Shown: positions 49,020-60,035 of the stretch, in pieces
How the letters are laid out: the number at the start of each line of letters is the position of its first letter
How positions within the stretch are numbered: position 1 is the first letter of the stretch
Source of the DNA: Ectocarpus siliculosus
Lineage: Eukaryota > Sar > Phaeophyceae > Ectocarpales > Ectocarpaceae
Reading direction: 5' to 3'
DNA: 64,000 nt
Assembly (NCBI GenBank): GCA_000310025.1
Contig: FN649741.1
Coordinates: 5,933,775 to 5,997,774 of the forward strand
Made by a program: the position numbers and the translations under genes
Notes under the pieces: generated by a model
Databases searched by the model: none
The model's input: the letters and a program-made list of their open reading frames with translations, nothing else
Told to the model about the DNA's origin: nothing

Positions 49020-52000
49020 GTGGGTTCACACGGTCTTGGTAACCAACACACAGCCATTACCATTCTTCATAGCATGCTCTATTTGCGCGTATGCTCCCAG
49101 GCTAGACCCTGGTGGAATGCTGGGTTGTCTTTGCTGTCTGTCATGTTGCGCCCCCCTGTGCGTGTGCAGCGCCTCATACTAGCGGTATAACTTCGCTGTT
49201 GATTTTATTTTCAGTTTAATTTTGGTTCGGAGGTTTGTACGTACCCGGCGCTACAGGAAGGACAAGAAGAAAGGAGCAAATAAATCGTGCCGGCTGTACG
49301 GGTGAACGGCTGCGGTATGCGCGTTTTGCTTTCAGCAGCCTACAACCACAGCATTGGCATGCGCTACGGGTCGAAACAAAATTGGGTCTGAAAGCGTAAC
49401 AAGGGTGGAACACTTCCGTTTTGGAACTTGGGATAAGTATAACACAAGATAACACACCCCCTGAACCGACTTTCAAAGGTCAGATTCTCCACGACAAAGA
49501 TGTAAAATTAACGAGCTCTCGGTGATTGGGGGGCGGGTGGCCTTTCGCGCCCCTGGCAATTAATGTAATACGTGGCATACTGGTTTTGTACGCTGTGTCA
49601 TAAGTGCGTGTTTTCATTTTTTCTCGCTAAACCACAGAGCCGGCGGAAGAGGGTGCGCCATTAGACTACGGTACCACTTGTACAGGGCCCGGACACAATA
49701 ACAATTCCGGTATTCCGGTATGAGAAGGGACTCCGATGCAAGAGGATCGAAGGCCGTTGTTACACCACCCCTACAACCGAACCTCGACTGTACGGACACC
49801 TGTTTTGTGGTGACACTGGATACACGGACGATTGAATGGCCTCTGACGATTGAATTTCAACGAGTTTTCGTGTGGGCCGGACGTGTTCGTCGAAGATATG
49901 TATTCGTGTTTGAGAGGAAGTTTTCAGACTGATGCCGTGGGGAGGACTCCACATGCAACACATATGGCACGCAATAGCCCGGAGAACGCTGCGCGTGCCT
50001 CTCGGCTCAACGCTCAATGAAAATTACGGGGAGCAAACAGCTGTGTAGTCCAAGAGAGGGACGAAGAAAAGTATCTAGAGCGAACGGCATGCAAGACAGG
50101 AACGGGCCTGATCGTCGGCAGCGTGGAGCTGATGAAGTGCACCCAGCGCCGCGCAGTCTAGATGCGTAGTCAAGAGTAAGACAAACAGTGCCAGTCTTCA
50201 TGACGTTCGGAGTCATAAATGGGATGAGCGGCACCGGCGGCAGACAATGGGCTGACCCACAATGCGGCCAGATCATATGACCTACCGCCGGCATCCGCTG
50301 ACAGTGTGGTCCGGTTTCCGCTGACCGAGCGAGAGATGCGCGGATCGCAGACCCTGGGAACAGCGAGGCGTGTGTCATAACTGAATCTCTCTGAGAGACC
50401 GTTGCAGATGTACGGAGTCATTGATGGAATGCCGTGCAAATAAAAAACGAATCCAGGCAATGTACGCCTGAGATGAAATACTGAGTGGGCCCGGCGAGAG
50501 ACAAAGAGGACCATGGACCGGTCAGATCGTTTCAGGTACGACCGGCGTCCGCTGACGGGTTGGTCTGGTTTTTGCTGAGCGGGCGAGAAATATGTCAAAA
50601 ACAAGCGGCAATTACAGCCATCGGAGTAGTTTGAATTCAAGTGAAACGCAAGTTCTCTTTCGCAGAGATCCAAAGATCCTGGAAATACAGCTCTGTGGGA
50701 GCCCGGGAGAAACTCTGCTGAGGGGAGAGTGAAACAAAAATGGAAGGGAGACTGTGGGCAAGGTGGGCTGAGGAGGTCGGGAGGCGATACATGTACTTCA
50801 AGTACAAGGTGTCCGGACGCGTAGCCACCGCCGCGGCCGGGTTCAAGTACATTGGGCTTGTGTTCGCCTGGATTGCTTCGTGCTGCTGTGTATTCTATCC
50901 CATATGTTCTAGAACTCATCATATCCTGCCTCCGCTTCCATTAAAGGAATGCATCGCACTATACAGCAGCGATGTAAACAACCTGTCACCGTTTTTAACC
51001 GGCAACAATGTTTGGGGGTAGGGTACACAGCAATTTGCAGGGACTAGTCCTAAATTTTGTACTGTACCAAGTATTTCCGTGCGCAAACTGAAGCACACTG
51101 CAGGTACAAGTGCAATACTCCAGTACACGACGGGTTGCTCGGTGATGATCGATATGAGGGCACATGTTTTTCTCCTCGCTAAGCCCTTCCCTACATTAGA
51201 CTACTCAGACAGGACATGTTATGTTGTTTCTGTGGTTGGCCAAGGGTAGGCAAAAATGTTTTGCAAGAGAAATTCGGGAGTACAACAGCAGGTTATTCCA
51301 TTCGTATCTACTGATTTTCCAACAATGTCGGCGGACTTCGGATGTGGCCGAGCCGAGACCCTTTAAACCAAGCCTGGGTCGTCCCCGAACTTCTGCTTCG
51401 CTTTCGCTTTCAGTACACAGCGTGGATTCGTTTTTCGTGTCGTCTCTGAGGGGATGCTTCACCGGAGACTGCTGTGTATGTGTTTTTTTTTCCGATCCTC
51501 CTGCGATACGTACCGCTCGATTTTGCTCCAGCGTTTTTTGCAGTGATCGATGTTTTCTTCGCCTCTCGTTTCTGTGTCGTTATTGTTTTTGATATAGGGC
51601 TGTACGACGCGTATCCCAGTTCCTCTCATCGCCGCCATTGAGTGACAAATGATGACCCGCATCTCTCCGCCCTCTTTGGGATCATGAACGGAGCTTGAAG
51701 CACCGATCAATTCTCAACCTCAAACTCACCGTCTTCTCCTCTCCGCGTCCATCGGTCATATTCTGGTCGCCCGCCCCATATGGGGCGCGGGGGGGGGAAT
51801 CCTTGCCCTTAGCTGCTCATTCTCATGAATTGGTCGGTGTCCACCACTAGTCGCTCACTGCCGAGAATCGAACCGTTTCAATCGTTGCATCACCTTCGTA
51901 TCTTCCATCTATTCATACTTTGGACTTGCCTCGAGCAAGAGATGTGTTTCCTCAGTATGTTGCCTCGGAACCTGTTGAGATACCAATCCGCTGGAATCAT

Positions 52001-52030
52001 GCGTGTTGTTGTGCCCCGAATCTGCTTTAG
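49020..52030. other. No supportable gene; diverged duplication at 50180-50600
   Basis: A 250-codon minus-strand frame (50170-50922) overlaps two diverged tandem segments (about 50195-50340 and 50405-50590). They share 'cggagtcat', 'ccggcg..ccgctgac' and 'ggt(c/t)(c/t)ggttt..gctga.cg(a/g)gcgag'. The frame carries no recognised motif and may be an artefact of the repeat. Confidence 0.4.
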
Positions 52031-52110
52031 GTCGTTCTCATGCAGCATTTGCAAAGCCTGAGAACGGAAAAGGAGCACCTGCGAAAGGGAAAGGCGCAAC
52101 TGTGTGACCA
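52031..52110 (+). CDS. Leucine-zipper-like exon, unidentified
   Basis: After an acceptor-like 'ctgctttag' the plus frame reads VVLMQHLQSLRTEKEHLRKG, a heptad pattern with basic and acidic residues at salt-bridge positions, then KAQLCDQ. The downstream donor is unclear. It may be a further exon of the same gene as 48867-49019, but that cannot be shown here. Confidence 0.25.
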
Positions 52111-53138
52111 AAGTGCTACTGCTGCTCCGTCAACTGGGGCCACCCAACACACTGACTGGTGGGTGGGGAAATTGACAAAGCGAATGGGAGTTTGTCGTGC
52201 TGCGGCTTTTGGTGGCAGTGATAAAACAACATAAACCAATGAAACGGGTTTCTAGGAACCAAACACGATTTCACCGAATCATCGTCGAAATACGGGCAAC
52301 TTTTTAGAGTATACGCTGATCCATTGCGCTTTCCACCGTGTATTGCTGCCGATAGAGGAGCGTGGACGCGATGGTGCTGCTGACGTCCAGACATCGCAAC
52401 ACTGTGTTGATTCACACCATTGTTCACATTCGACAGACTCCGGGTTGGGCGAGATGTTCATATGCAATGCGTGTTGAAATCAGCTGCCAGCGCGACCTGT
52501 GAAAAACTAGAAATCGTTTGGGTGATGAACAACGGGGATGCCATTGTAGTCACTCGGATTTCTCGATGTTTGTTTGGCTGTGGTATTGCCGCTCTGCTCT
52601 CAGAATATCCTACTCTTCGGCGAGCTTCGAGGCCCCCACGGCAGCTACTAGCGGTCTTTTCATGCCCATGTGTCACCGCCAGTTGAAGTGAGGCTTCCTC
52701 TAGTGAACTACTGTAGCGCGACCGTCAGGAAGGGTAACACGGCCAGAAATATGGGGGGGGCGGGGGGCGGAAGCGCCTCCTTCGCAACGGGTTTATTCTT
52801 CTTCTGTCTCGGGAAGCCTCGGGGTAGTGCTGCTTCGGAAACAGCCTTGGTGCAAGACCTCGATGTATGGAGCCGAAATACATGGCACGTAATAGTTGGG
52901 TCCCTGTGCCTGCCCACGCCTTACCCAAGCTGTAGCCTTCGATGATGTACGCTTCCGGCCGTAGCTCTGGGATGCCCCAAGTTAAGGATGCCGAGAGCTT
53001 CGTCTGGGTCTTGTCGACATTAGCGTGGACGAGGCGGTTTTCACGCTCACCTTCATCCTTGCCTCCGTTACATGGCCGACGACACGCCGGTGGAATGACT
53101 TGTCGGATATACACATTGTGTTCCACCTATATTTGCAG
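52111..53138. other. No supportable gene
   Basis: Short open frames only. A G9 run with following G-rich sequence (about 52753-52775) is an error-prone stretch. Nothing recognised. Confidence 0.5.
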
Positions 53139-53791
53139 ATGACGGATGTGCAGGTGATTGCGCATCAAGTAGCAGCAGCTCCGCGACCGGCGGGCACAAG
53201 AAACGCCTGCGACCGGAAATTGCACAAGCGGTGACAGGGTCGACCAAGCAGGGGCGCAAGAAGACGGAGGAGAATGTTCTTTGCGGTCTCGCGAAGATGA
53301 ATGCAATAGGAGGTAGAAGAATCTTCCTGAGCGCGCAAGTCACGAAGGGTATGCGCGATTTGGAGTCATGATCCCTCATGACCGCTATCGTTTCGGTGTG
53401 TTCCCGCGTGTGCTTAACGTTCGCAAGGCTCCCATGAACATCATCGTCAAAACGCTGTCCGCAAGAACGTGCAGATCGACATGGTTCCCAGCAACACGGT
53501 CCTTGACTTAAAGCGAAAGGTCCAAGAGGAGGAAGGGATCCCCCCTGACCAGCAGAAGGCCGTCTTCGCTGGCAAACTACTCGAGAATGACCGGACGATG
53601 CGTGAGTACGATATTCAAACCAACCAAGTGATATACTTGGTCTCAAGACTGTCCAGAGGCAAGCAAGTCATCGTCCTGTACCCATCAGCCCTCCCCGATG
53701 CCACTGTGACGCTGAAGCTGAGCCTACCCTGGAGCTTCTCGGCGCTGTACCCCAGACCCTTGACGAAGAGCGTCAGACATCAGGTTACGAG
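53139..53791 (+). CDS. Ubiquitin-like domain protein, partial gene with frame break
   Basis: Exon one (53139-53312; acceptor tttgcag|, donor ggag|gtagaag) encodes a Ser-rich start and GHKKRLRPEIAQAV..TKQGRKKTEENVL. Exon two begins after gcaag| at 53427. It contains a ubiquitin-like fold: NVQIDMVPSNTVLDLKRKV, then EEEGIPPDQQKAVFAGKLL, then DRTMREYDIQTNQVIYLV, matching ubiquitin's EGIPPDQQ..IFAGKQLE..RTLSDYNIQ pattern. There is no terminal Gly-Gly; the chain continues with ATVTLKLSLPWSFSALYPRP before a gtgcgt donor, so it is a ubiquitin-domain protein and not a modifier. The first strand, MNIIVKTLS at 53434, lies in another frame, so a one-base lesion or error sits near 53455-53462. Upstream and downstream exons are not identified. 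Confidence 0.65.
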
Positions 53792-54490
53792 GTGCGTCTC
53801 TTACAGATAAAAGCAGATGTTGAGGGGTGCACCAGGAGGCAAGCCTACATCTTGTCATGCGTAGCCGCAGGTCTTCGGCGGTGTGAACGGCGTGTGCAGC
53901 GCATTCACGGCGAACGCTTGGATTTTGTTCTGCTTGGTTCACTCTTTTGTCATTGTGGTGCTCTTCATTGCAGAATGATGCGCGTGTCGTCCATATGCGT
54001 GTTGCATAAATGAGAGTTGTCTGGCAGCAACCTCGTCCTTTTTCGTGGCAACATTCAGCAGTGTCGCCATCGGTGTTGACGACAGAGAATATCATGGGCG
54101 GGCGGGCCAAAACCAAGAATGCATTGCCCGAAAGAAAGATCTGTTTCGAGTTTCATCTCCTTGGCCTGTGCGAGTCTAAATCCCGGACCAGGTTCCCATA
54201 GGTACAAGAGCTAGATGCCCGACATGGCCAAACCCGAAACAACCCCGTGTGCCATTCGATCATTCCTCTACGCAGGATTCACCGCAAAGTGCCTAGAAGG
54301 AAACACCTTATCCTGTAGGTTGCATTCGGCCACGCACTCACGCGGAGAGCAGAGCGACCTCGAGAAAACCCCCACATATGTCAAACCTCAAAGTTTATTC
54401 CGATGTGCCGTGTCGTCAAAGTTCTGAAGCTGTAAACTTCAGTCTCTCCGATCTATTTCCATTTTTGTCACCCTCTTATTCCGATCCCCC
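53792..54490. other. No supportable gene
   Basis: No exon is recognisable; the right end leads into the 384-bp tandem repeat. Confidence 0.45.
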
Positions 54491-55258
54491 CACCGGGTCT
54501 CAAAAGCCGATCTCGATTTATTGCGCACGGCTCGCTACATCTCCAGTATTCCTCGATAGGGCATCCCAAATCATGACCAGTCACCACGTTTGATCGACTT
54601 CGGCGTGCAGTAGCGCACGTCACAGGTGTGAGGTCATGCGCGACCATGCGTGCTGTTTTTCTCTCGTCCCCATCGCTCGTTTTGGAAGATTCGAATCTCA
54701 TGGTCAGCTTGGCAGAAATCAACAGACCGATGTCGACCAACGGCGCATGTTTCGCGATATGTTGAGTACGTGTCGATAGGGCATATCGCGAGTCAGCCCC
54801 CTCGCCGAAATTCACCCCCGTCCGTGAGCAGCAGACCTAAATTCAATTCTGTCACCCCCTTTGTCCGATTCCCCCACCGTGTCTGAAAGGCCCACCTCGA
54901 ACTATGGTGCACGGCCCGCGAAGTCTCGAGCATGCCTCGATAAAGCATCCCAAACTATGCCTAGTCAACAAGTTCGAGTTAAGTGTGCAGTAGCGTATGC
55001 ATACGTCACTACAAGTGTGCGGCCATGTGCGACCATGCGCGCTGTGTCTCTCTCGTCTTCACTGGTTCGCCGTCGTCCTATCCTCGTCGCTCTTTTAAGA
55101 TTTGAACCTCATGGTCAGCTTGGCAGAAATCAAGAGACCGATGTCGACCTACAGCGCCCGTTTCGCGATATCATGAGTATGGCTCGATAGAGCATGTCGC
55201 GAGCCATGCCCCCTCGCCGAAATTATCTCCCGTCCAGCATTCACAACAAGTGTGCGAC
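54491..55258 (+). repeat. Tandem duplication of a 384-bp repeat
   Basis: Two head-to-tail units (about 54491-54874 and 54875-55258) share 'cctcgata.agcatcccaaa', 'tcatggtcagcttggcagaa', 'agaccgatgtcgacc' and 'gccccctcgccgaaatt' at a constant 384-bp offset. A reverse-oriented copy lies at 19850-20260. Each unit carries the near-palindrome 'gattcgaatc' or its decayed form. Confidence 0.85.
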
Positions 55259-55656
55259 CATGCGTTTCCTCGTTATGACCACTTCGCCGTCTTGCTTTCG
55301 CTCTTCCATTGATCTTTGGAACGAATGTAGGGAAAAAATGGATATCTCGCTTTCCCCTCAATCCTCTCCCCTTATTGTTGTAGTACTGTCGAATATTTCG
55401 GAGAAGTGGAATCGCAGATTGTTGGCCGGTGAGGCTTCCCCCCCCCCCCTGCTCAATGAATTTCGGAGAAATGAATCTCACTTATCCTACGAAAATTTCA
55501 CCTCTCCAAACATTGTTGGCCAAACATTTCAGGGAAAAAGAATCTCAGGTTATTGGCCAGTGGGTCTTTCCCGCACCCCGGCTCTGCCCCTAAACTCGGC
55601 CAGCTGCTAATTAAAACCACTTTCAGGCAAATCAGCTTCAGACAGGCGACGCCGAC

Positions 55657-55692
55657 GATACCCGTCGCGATACCCGTCGCGATACCCGTCGC
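55657..55692 (+). repeat. 12-bp tandem repeat, three units
   Basis: Three perfect units of gatacccgtcgc are preceded by a degenerate fourth (gacgccgacgata). Confidence 0.98.
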
Positions 55693-55959
55693 GTTGAGTT
55701 CTCACAATACGTTATTCGGTGGTCATTGGTTCCCTGTCCAACCCTGTCAAATGCGATTAAGCAACTGCCATCGCCCCCGAAGTAGCTGCCCCCCTCACAA
55801 ACAGCTGACAGCTGAAGAGCAAATCGAGAGATGGCCCGTTTCGTCGTATGTTGGGCAGCACTGCGTACACTGCAATCATGAACACAAGCCTGTCTTGGAG
55901 GAATCGAGAAGTAGGCTCGAGAATCGAGCCATCTTGCTTGTTCATTTTGATTGGTTCAG

Positions 55960-56836
55960 GCCATTGTGGCAAGCGGCCAGCACTGCGAGTGGATCGTGCA
56001 CGCCAATCCGGATGGCTCTCTAACGGATATTAGCACTTCCAGGGAGTACCCGTATCTCTTCTGGGAAGCGGACTCTACCGATGGGCTGGTGTGCGGGAAC
56101 TTTGGCCTGGAGAAGACGCCGTCGTTTTGCGTTGCTGGAAACGATGCAGGTACGGATGAGCCGCCGACGTACACCAGTAGCCTCACGTACACAATGTTGT
56201 ACTGTATCGAATCTTCTCACCCACACCGACTCATTGATGTTGAACATTTTATATCACACTCAGGTGGGTCTGTTGTCTATACACTGGAGGTCATGGCCAG
56301 GCCCAACCGTGTCTCCCACAGGTTTTCGCTACGGTAGTTTGATTGCCCAATGAACACGGCCGGACAAGCCGTGGAATGCGTCGCAACGAATTCTACGGAA
56401 TACACTTGTGGCATGCGGCACGGTTAGGTTTTTGTTGCAAACAGCTGGCATCGTGAATGCTCGGAGGAGGAACTCCAGCCTTGTGTTTGGGCCATTGGAC
56501 CCTCATGCTGCCGCTCTGGCTGGCGAACAGCACCGACTTGGCAAATTCCGGATATAGTATTGCAGTGTTCAGCCTCCTCCTTTTACCCAAAACGCCTCAC
56601 CCCTTACCTGCGCATGATTTCGTGGCCTGGTTTACCTGGAAGGTCTGTTCCTCGACGTTGCGCTGGAACGACTCGGGCTCAACGTGCGGGAGCGCTGTGA
56701 CGTGATCACCTACTGGCTGCCGCAGCTGGAGCCTTAACGTGATCAACTTCGTACAGACAACGCGCTACGAGCAAGCCGCCCGTCTGACAATCTCGCCCAG
56801 TCCGGACGTCATGATCCGCGTCTTCATGGCCTTCAG
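55960..56836 (+). CDS. Homologue of a bacterial hypothetical family (YLFWE / YWLP motifs), partial
   Basis: Exon 55960-56149 (acceptor ggttcag|, donor gcag|gtacgg) reads CEWIVHANPDGSLTDIST then SREYPYLFWEADSTDG. Exon 56643-56836 (acceptor ggaag|, donor ttcag|gtgtgc) reads LFLDVALERLGLNVRER, then CDVITYWLPQLEP, then, in another frame, NVINFVQTTRYEQAARLTIS and PSPDVMIRVFMAF. From memory, many bacterial hypothetical proteins carry this order (W.V.A.PDG..., YSYLFWEG, FLEEKL..LGL, YWLP.ME, YN.ISF, RVFM.F); function unknown. The join is in phase (one base plus two). The frame breaks at 'ccttaacgtg', where the family has Pro-Tyr-Asn, as if two bases were lost. Upstream and last exons were not found. 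It is either a decaying gene or a sequence error. Confidence 0.6.
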
Positions 56837-57762
56837 GTGTGCCATTGGTGACTTACACCGATCCAAAGTTCATCAGGCACACCTACCGTATGGCAAAACT
56901 ACAGTTACTTCTCCGGGCGTGGAGCACGATGCGTGTTTCCAATGATAGCTACTTTGTCTTAGAATGCGCCACCCGGCTGGCTAGGTACCGTCCAATCTGG
57001 AAGGAAACGGAGAGTTCAGCGGGAGCAGACAGCATGGAACCGGGGCTGGAAGGGACACGAGAGCAGGAAACCAACAGCTGAGGCTGTACAGTGCAAATCG
57101 TATATAGCGACAAGAACTCAAATGGCGACGAGGATGAGTTATGGTGGCTAGGGTAGTTCATGGGTTATATCCACCCAACCAAGGGGTTCATCCAAGAACT
57201 ATCGAGGAACGCAACAACGACCCATGCGACTTAAGCAGTTTGCCGGCATGAGCGATCTACTAGCAAGAGGATCTGACAAACACCACTCCCCTATCACGCC
57301 ACCAGGCGCCCGTTCGAGAACCTACTCCCCTTTTTTATTCACACCAGCCCTGCAGCACCTCACGGAATCGAAAGCTCCTCCTGCAAGCAAAAACGTAGAA
57401 ACCCGAAAAACCATGAGACAACTGCATTGATACGGCAGGCACGATTGGCCGGCAACTGCGCTTATTCATCAACGATTGACAAGGACGCACCTCGACTATT
57501 ATGAGCAAGACAATATATGAAAAAATATAGTACAACGGTGAAACGAGATATTGCCTCCTTCAAAAGTGGATCAACTGACCTCCGCCAAAACAGTCCTTTC
57601 GGAATCAAATAAAATTCTGACTGTTAATGTCGACGTCGCGCACATGCACGAAGGTCAACAACCAAAGAGGCACGGCGACGCGAGTGCAACCTTTGCGAAA
57701 TCTCCGGTATGACAGGAGTAGAAACACACAGCCAGACGGACCTCAATCACCAAAAAACTCAC
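56837..57762. other. No supportable gene
   Basis: The remaining 3' exon of the preceding gene and the next minus-strand exon of the PLP-enzyme gene could lie here, but neither is recognisable. Confidence 0.4.
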
Positions 57763-57932
57763 TTTGGCGCCCAACTCGAGTCCCACTGCTAACCCCGTCG
57801 GTCCTGCGGTCCCACCGCTGCAGTACACGATGACGTCCAACTCCGAACCAAACGTCACCTCTGCCAACGATTTCGCAGAGTCGACGGCATATCGAAATGT
57901 TAAGGAATGTGTCACATTGTAAGGGGACATTC
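57763..57932 (-). CDS. Exon of a PLP-dependent D-cysteine desulfhydrase / ACC deaminase-like protein
   Basis: The minus frame ends at a good donor (GCCAAA|gtgagt) and reads AVDSAKSLAEVTFGSELDVI then VYCSGGTAGPTGLAVGLELGAK. The pattern 'DxIVxxxGSGGTxAGLxxGL..GAK' is the phosphate-binding glycine loop of fold-type II PLP enzymes, nearest in wording to D-cysteine desulfhydrase and ACC deaminase. The usual GSGGT is CSGGT here. Neither the Schiff-base lysine exon (upstream, right) nor the next exon (left) was found, so this is a partial gene or an orphan exon. Confidence 0.45.
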
Positions 57933-58217
57933 TAGCGCAAAGACTGTTGTGGCGAACCTGTTAATCAATGCACATGCGCGAGGCCTTCTTTTTTGTCTCG
58001 CCCTCATCCAAAACGGCATGATTCAGCCAAGCGTAAAGGGTTTTCGTGAAAACAAGACTACCGGTTGTTTTGACCGGCGCCAAGGGGGTCGGCGGTTGTC
58101 GGTGCGGTCGCCTGCAACGCTTGTGCTGCAGAAGACACAATAAAAAGGCGTCGTGCATACAAAAAATATGAATATTCAAGGGTGTACCCACAAAAGGTAC
58201 CGGCGGTATTTTTGTGG

Positions 58218-58545
58218 GTACAGCATTATTACCCTACAGAATACTTCTGTGAGATCTGTGGCACTTCCAATACCCTACAGAAAACGTCTGTGAACATTTG
58301 TTAACCTACCGGCTATGTTCTGTGAGTTTTGTACGACCTTCGCACAAACCCGACTTTTTCTGTTGAGTTATGTGGCACTGGCGATACAACCCCGGATATT
58401 TCTGTATGTTCTGTGGCACCAACAGAAAGCTGTGAGTTCTGTAACCCTTCCGATACCCTACACCTACCGGACGCTTCTGTGAGATCTGTGGCACTTCCAA
58501 TACCCTACCGGAAACTTCTGTTCGATCTGTGACGCTGTATATACC
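58218..58545 (+). repeat. Minisatellite block 1 (TTCTGTGAGTTCTGTGGCAC type)
   Basis: The ~44-bp unit combines 'taccctacagaaaact', 'tctgtgag.tctgtggcac' and 'ttccaa'. Variants with 'accggatatttctg' and a longer block with 'cgaccttcgcacaaacccga' are interleaved. Confidence 0.85.
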
Positions 58546-58546
58546 C

Positions 58547-59455
58547 GACCTACTACGTCTGTACGCTCTATGTTCTGAGTCAGGCCCACCAACCAAACTT
58601 GAAGCGCACAAATCACGTGGTTCTCGCAGACAAGTCATGGTGAGCATGCACCACACACATGACATGCACCACACACATACACACCATTGTGAACGACCAC
58701 GACGCATCTGTATCGCTGCGGAGGAGAGGGACGTGAGCTCTACCTCTACATACCACCGCGGACCCCCGAGCGGATCATCGGTCGCTGCGGGAGGAGTCAG
58801 AACGCTGGCGGAGGCAGCACCACCACCACCACCACCACCACCACCAGAACGCGCGGGAGAAGTAGAGATATAGTCGACGCGGGAGGCGGTGCTTGATGGC
58901 CGCTGAAGCCATGTTCGACGTGTTGAGCAACACGGCGACCCCCTCCGTGGATGACATCGACATGGAGGACTGAATAGAACCAGGCTTGATTCTGTAGCAA
59001 GTTGTGGCCAATCAGGACTTCGGGCATTCTATGCATGCATGTCCGTTTCCAACCGTACCTCATATGGCAAACACCGCTGGCTATTGTTGCAACTGGCAGA
59101 TTGATCGAGTGGGGAGGCCTTTGCTCCTGGTTTGCGTATGTCGGAAGTAGTTTGGTGGGATCCGACAAGTGCATGAGCGTACGAAGTATTCTTGTTTCGT
59201 TTATGTTTCTCGTGACGTGTCTTTGCAGCACCTCATGTTGTGGTAGACCTGTGAACACGACACGAAAATAGATGGATGGATAGAGTAAAAAGCAGTGGCA
59301 ACATGTTGCGAGAAGCAACGTGTTTTTTATTGGCAGGGTACCCCGTATTTGCATGGTTGCTTGTGCTTGTACTGCCGGACGCAGAGAGACCGGGGGGGGA
59401 TACCTGGGGTTACCTGGGGTATCTCTCATTTGAGCGACATGCTTACATACCCCCT
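58547..59455. other. Spacer between minisatellite blocks, no supportable gene
   Basis: It contains an imperfect duplicate of 'atgcaccacacacatgac' (about 58645-58680), the CAC run and no recognisable exon. Confidence 0.5.
58818..58846 (+). repeat. (CAC)n trinucleotide run
   Basis: Nine to ten perfect CAC triplets lie between the two minisatellite blocks. Open frames crossing it show an artefactual Trp/Val/Pro run. Confidence 0.95.
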
Positions 59456-60035
59456 ATTTTCTGTTTTGTAACACTTGCGATGCCCTACAGAACGTTACAG
59501 ACGAGTTCTGTGGCACTTTCAATACCCTACAGAAAACGTCTGTGAGTTCTGTTACACTTGAATACCCTACCGGACACTTCTGTGAGTTCTGTGGTGCTCC
59601 AATATCCTCCAGAAAACATCTGTGACTTCGGTGACGCTCCAATACCCTACAGAATACTTCTGTGAGCATTTGATAACCTACCGGCTAGGTTCTGTGAGTT
59701 TTGTACGACCTTCGCACAAACCCGATTTTTTCTGTTGAGTCTTGTGGCACTTGCGATACAATACCGGATATTTCTGTGAGATCTGTGGCACTTTCAATAT
59801 ACCCTACAGAGAACTGGTGTGAGTTCTGTGGCACGACAGTAAGGTACAGAAACGTCTGTGCAGATTTGTGAACCCACCCGAAACGCTCTGTGGGTTCTGT
59901 ACGACATTCTCACAAACCCGATGTTTTCTGTGGAGTTATGTGACACTTTCAATACCTACCCGATAGTTCTGTGAGTTCTGTGACAACTTCCAATACCCTG
60001 CTACAGAAAGTTGCAGACCCTACAGAACATACCCG
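59456..60035 (+). repeat. Minisatellite block 2
   Basis: It has the same unit as block 1, with about a dozen degenerate copies. A ~115-bp composite segment (59662-59780) repeats block 1's 58290-58400 at about 90% identity, and a third, more diverged version follows at 59838-59960. That gives a higher-order unit of about 185 bp here. Confidence 0.85.

Noticed and set aside
50170-50922. 250-codon minus-strand frame
   Set aside because: It overlaps a diverged tandem duplication, with no domain or splice support; probably chance.
53068-53646. 192-codon minus-strand frame
   Set aside because: It is antisense to the ubiquitin-like exons and has no recognisable motif.
58780-59011. Poly-Trp / poly-Pro containing frames
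   Set aside because: Translation of the CAC trinucleotide run.
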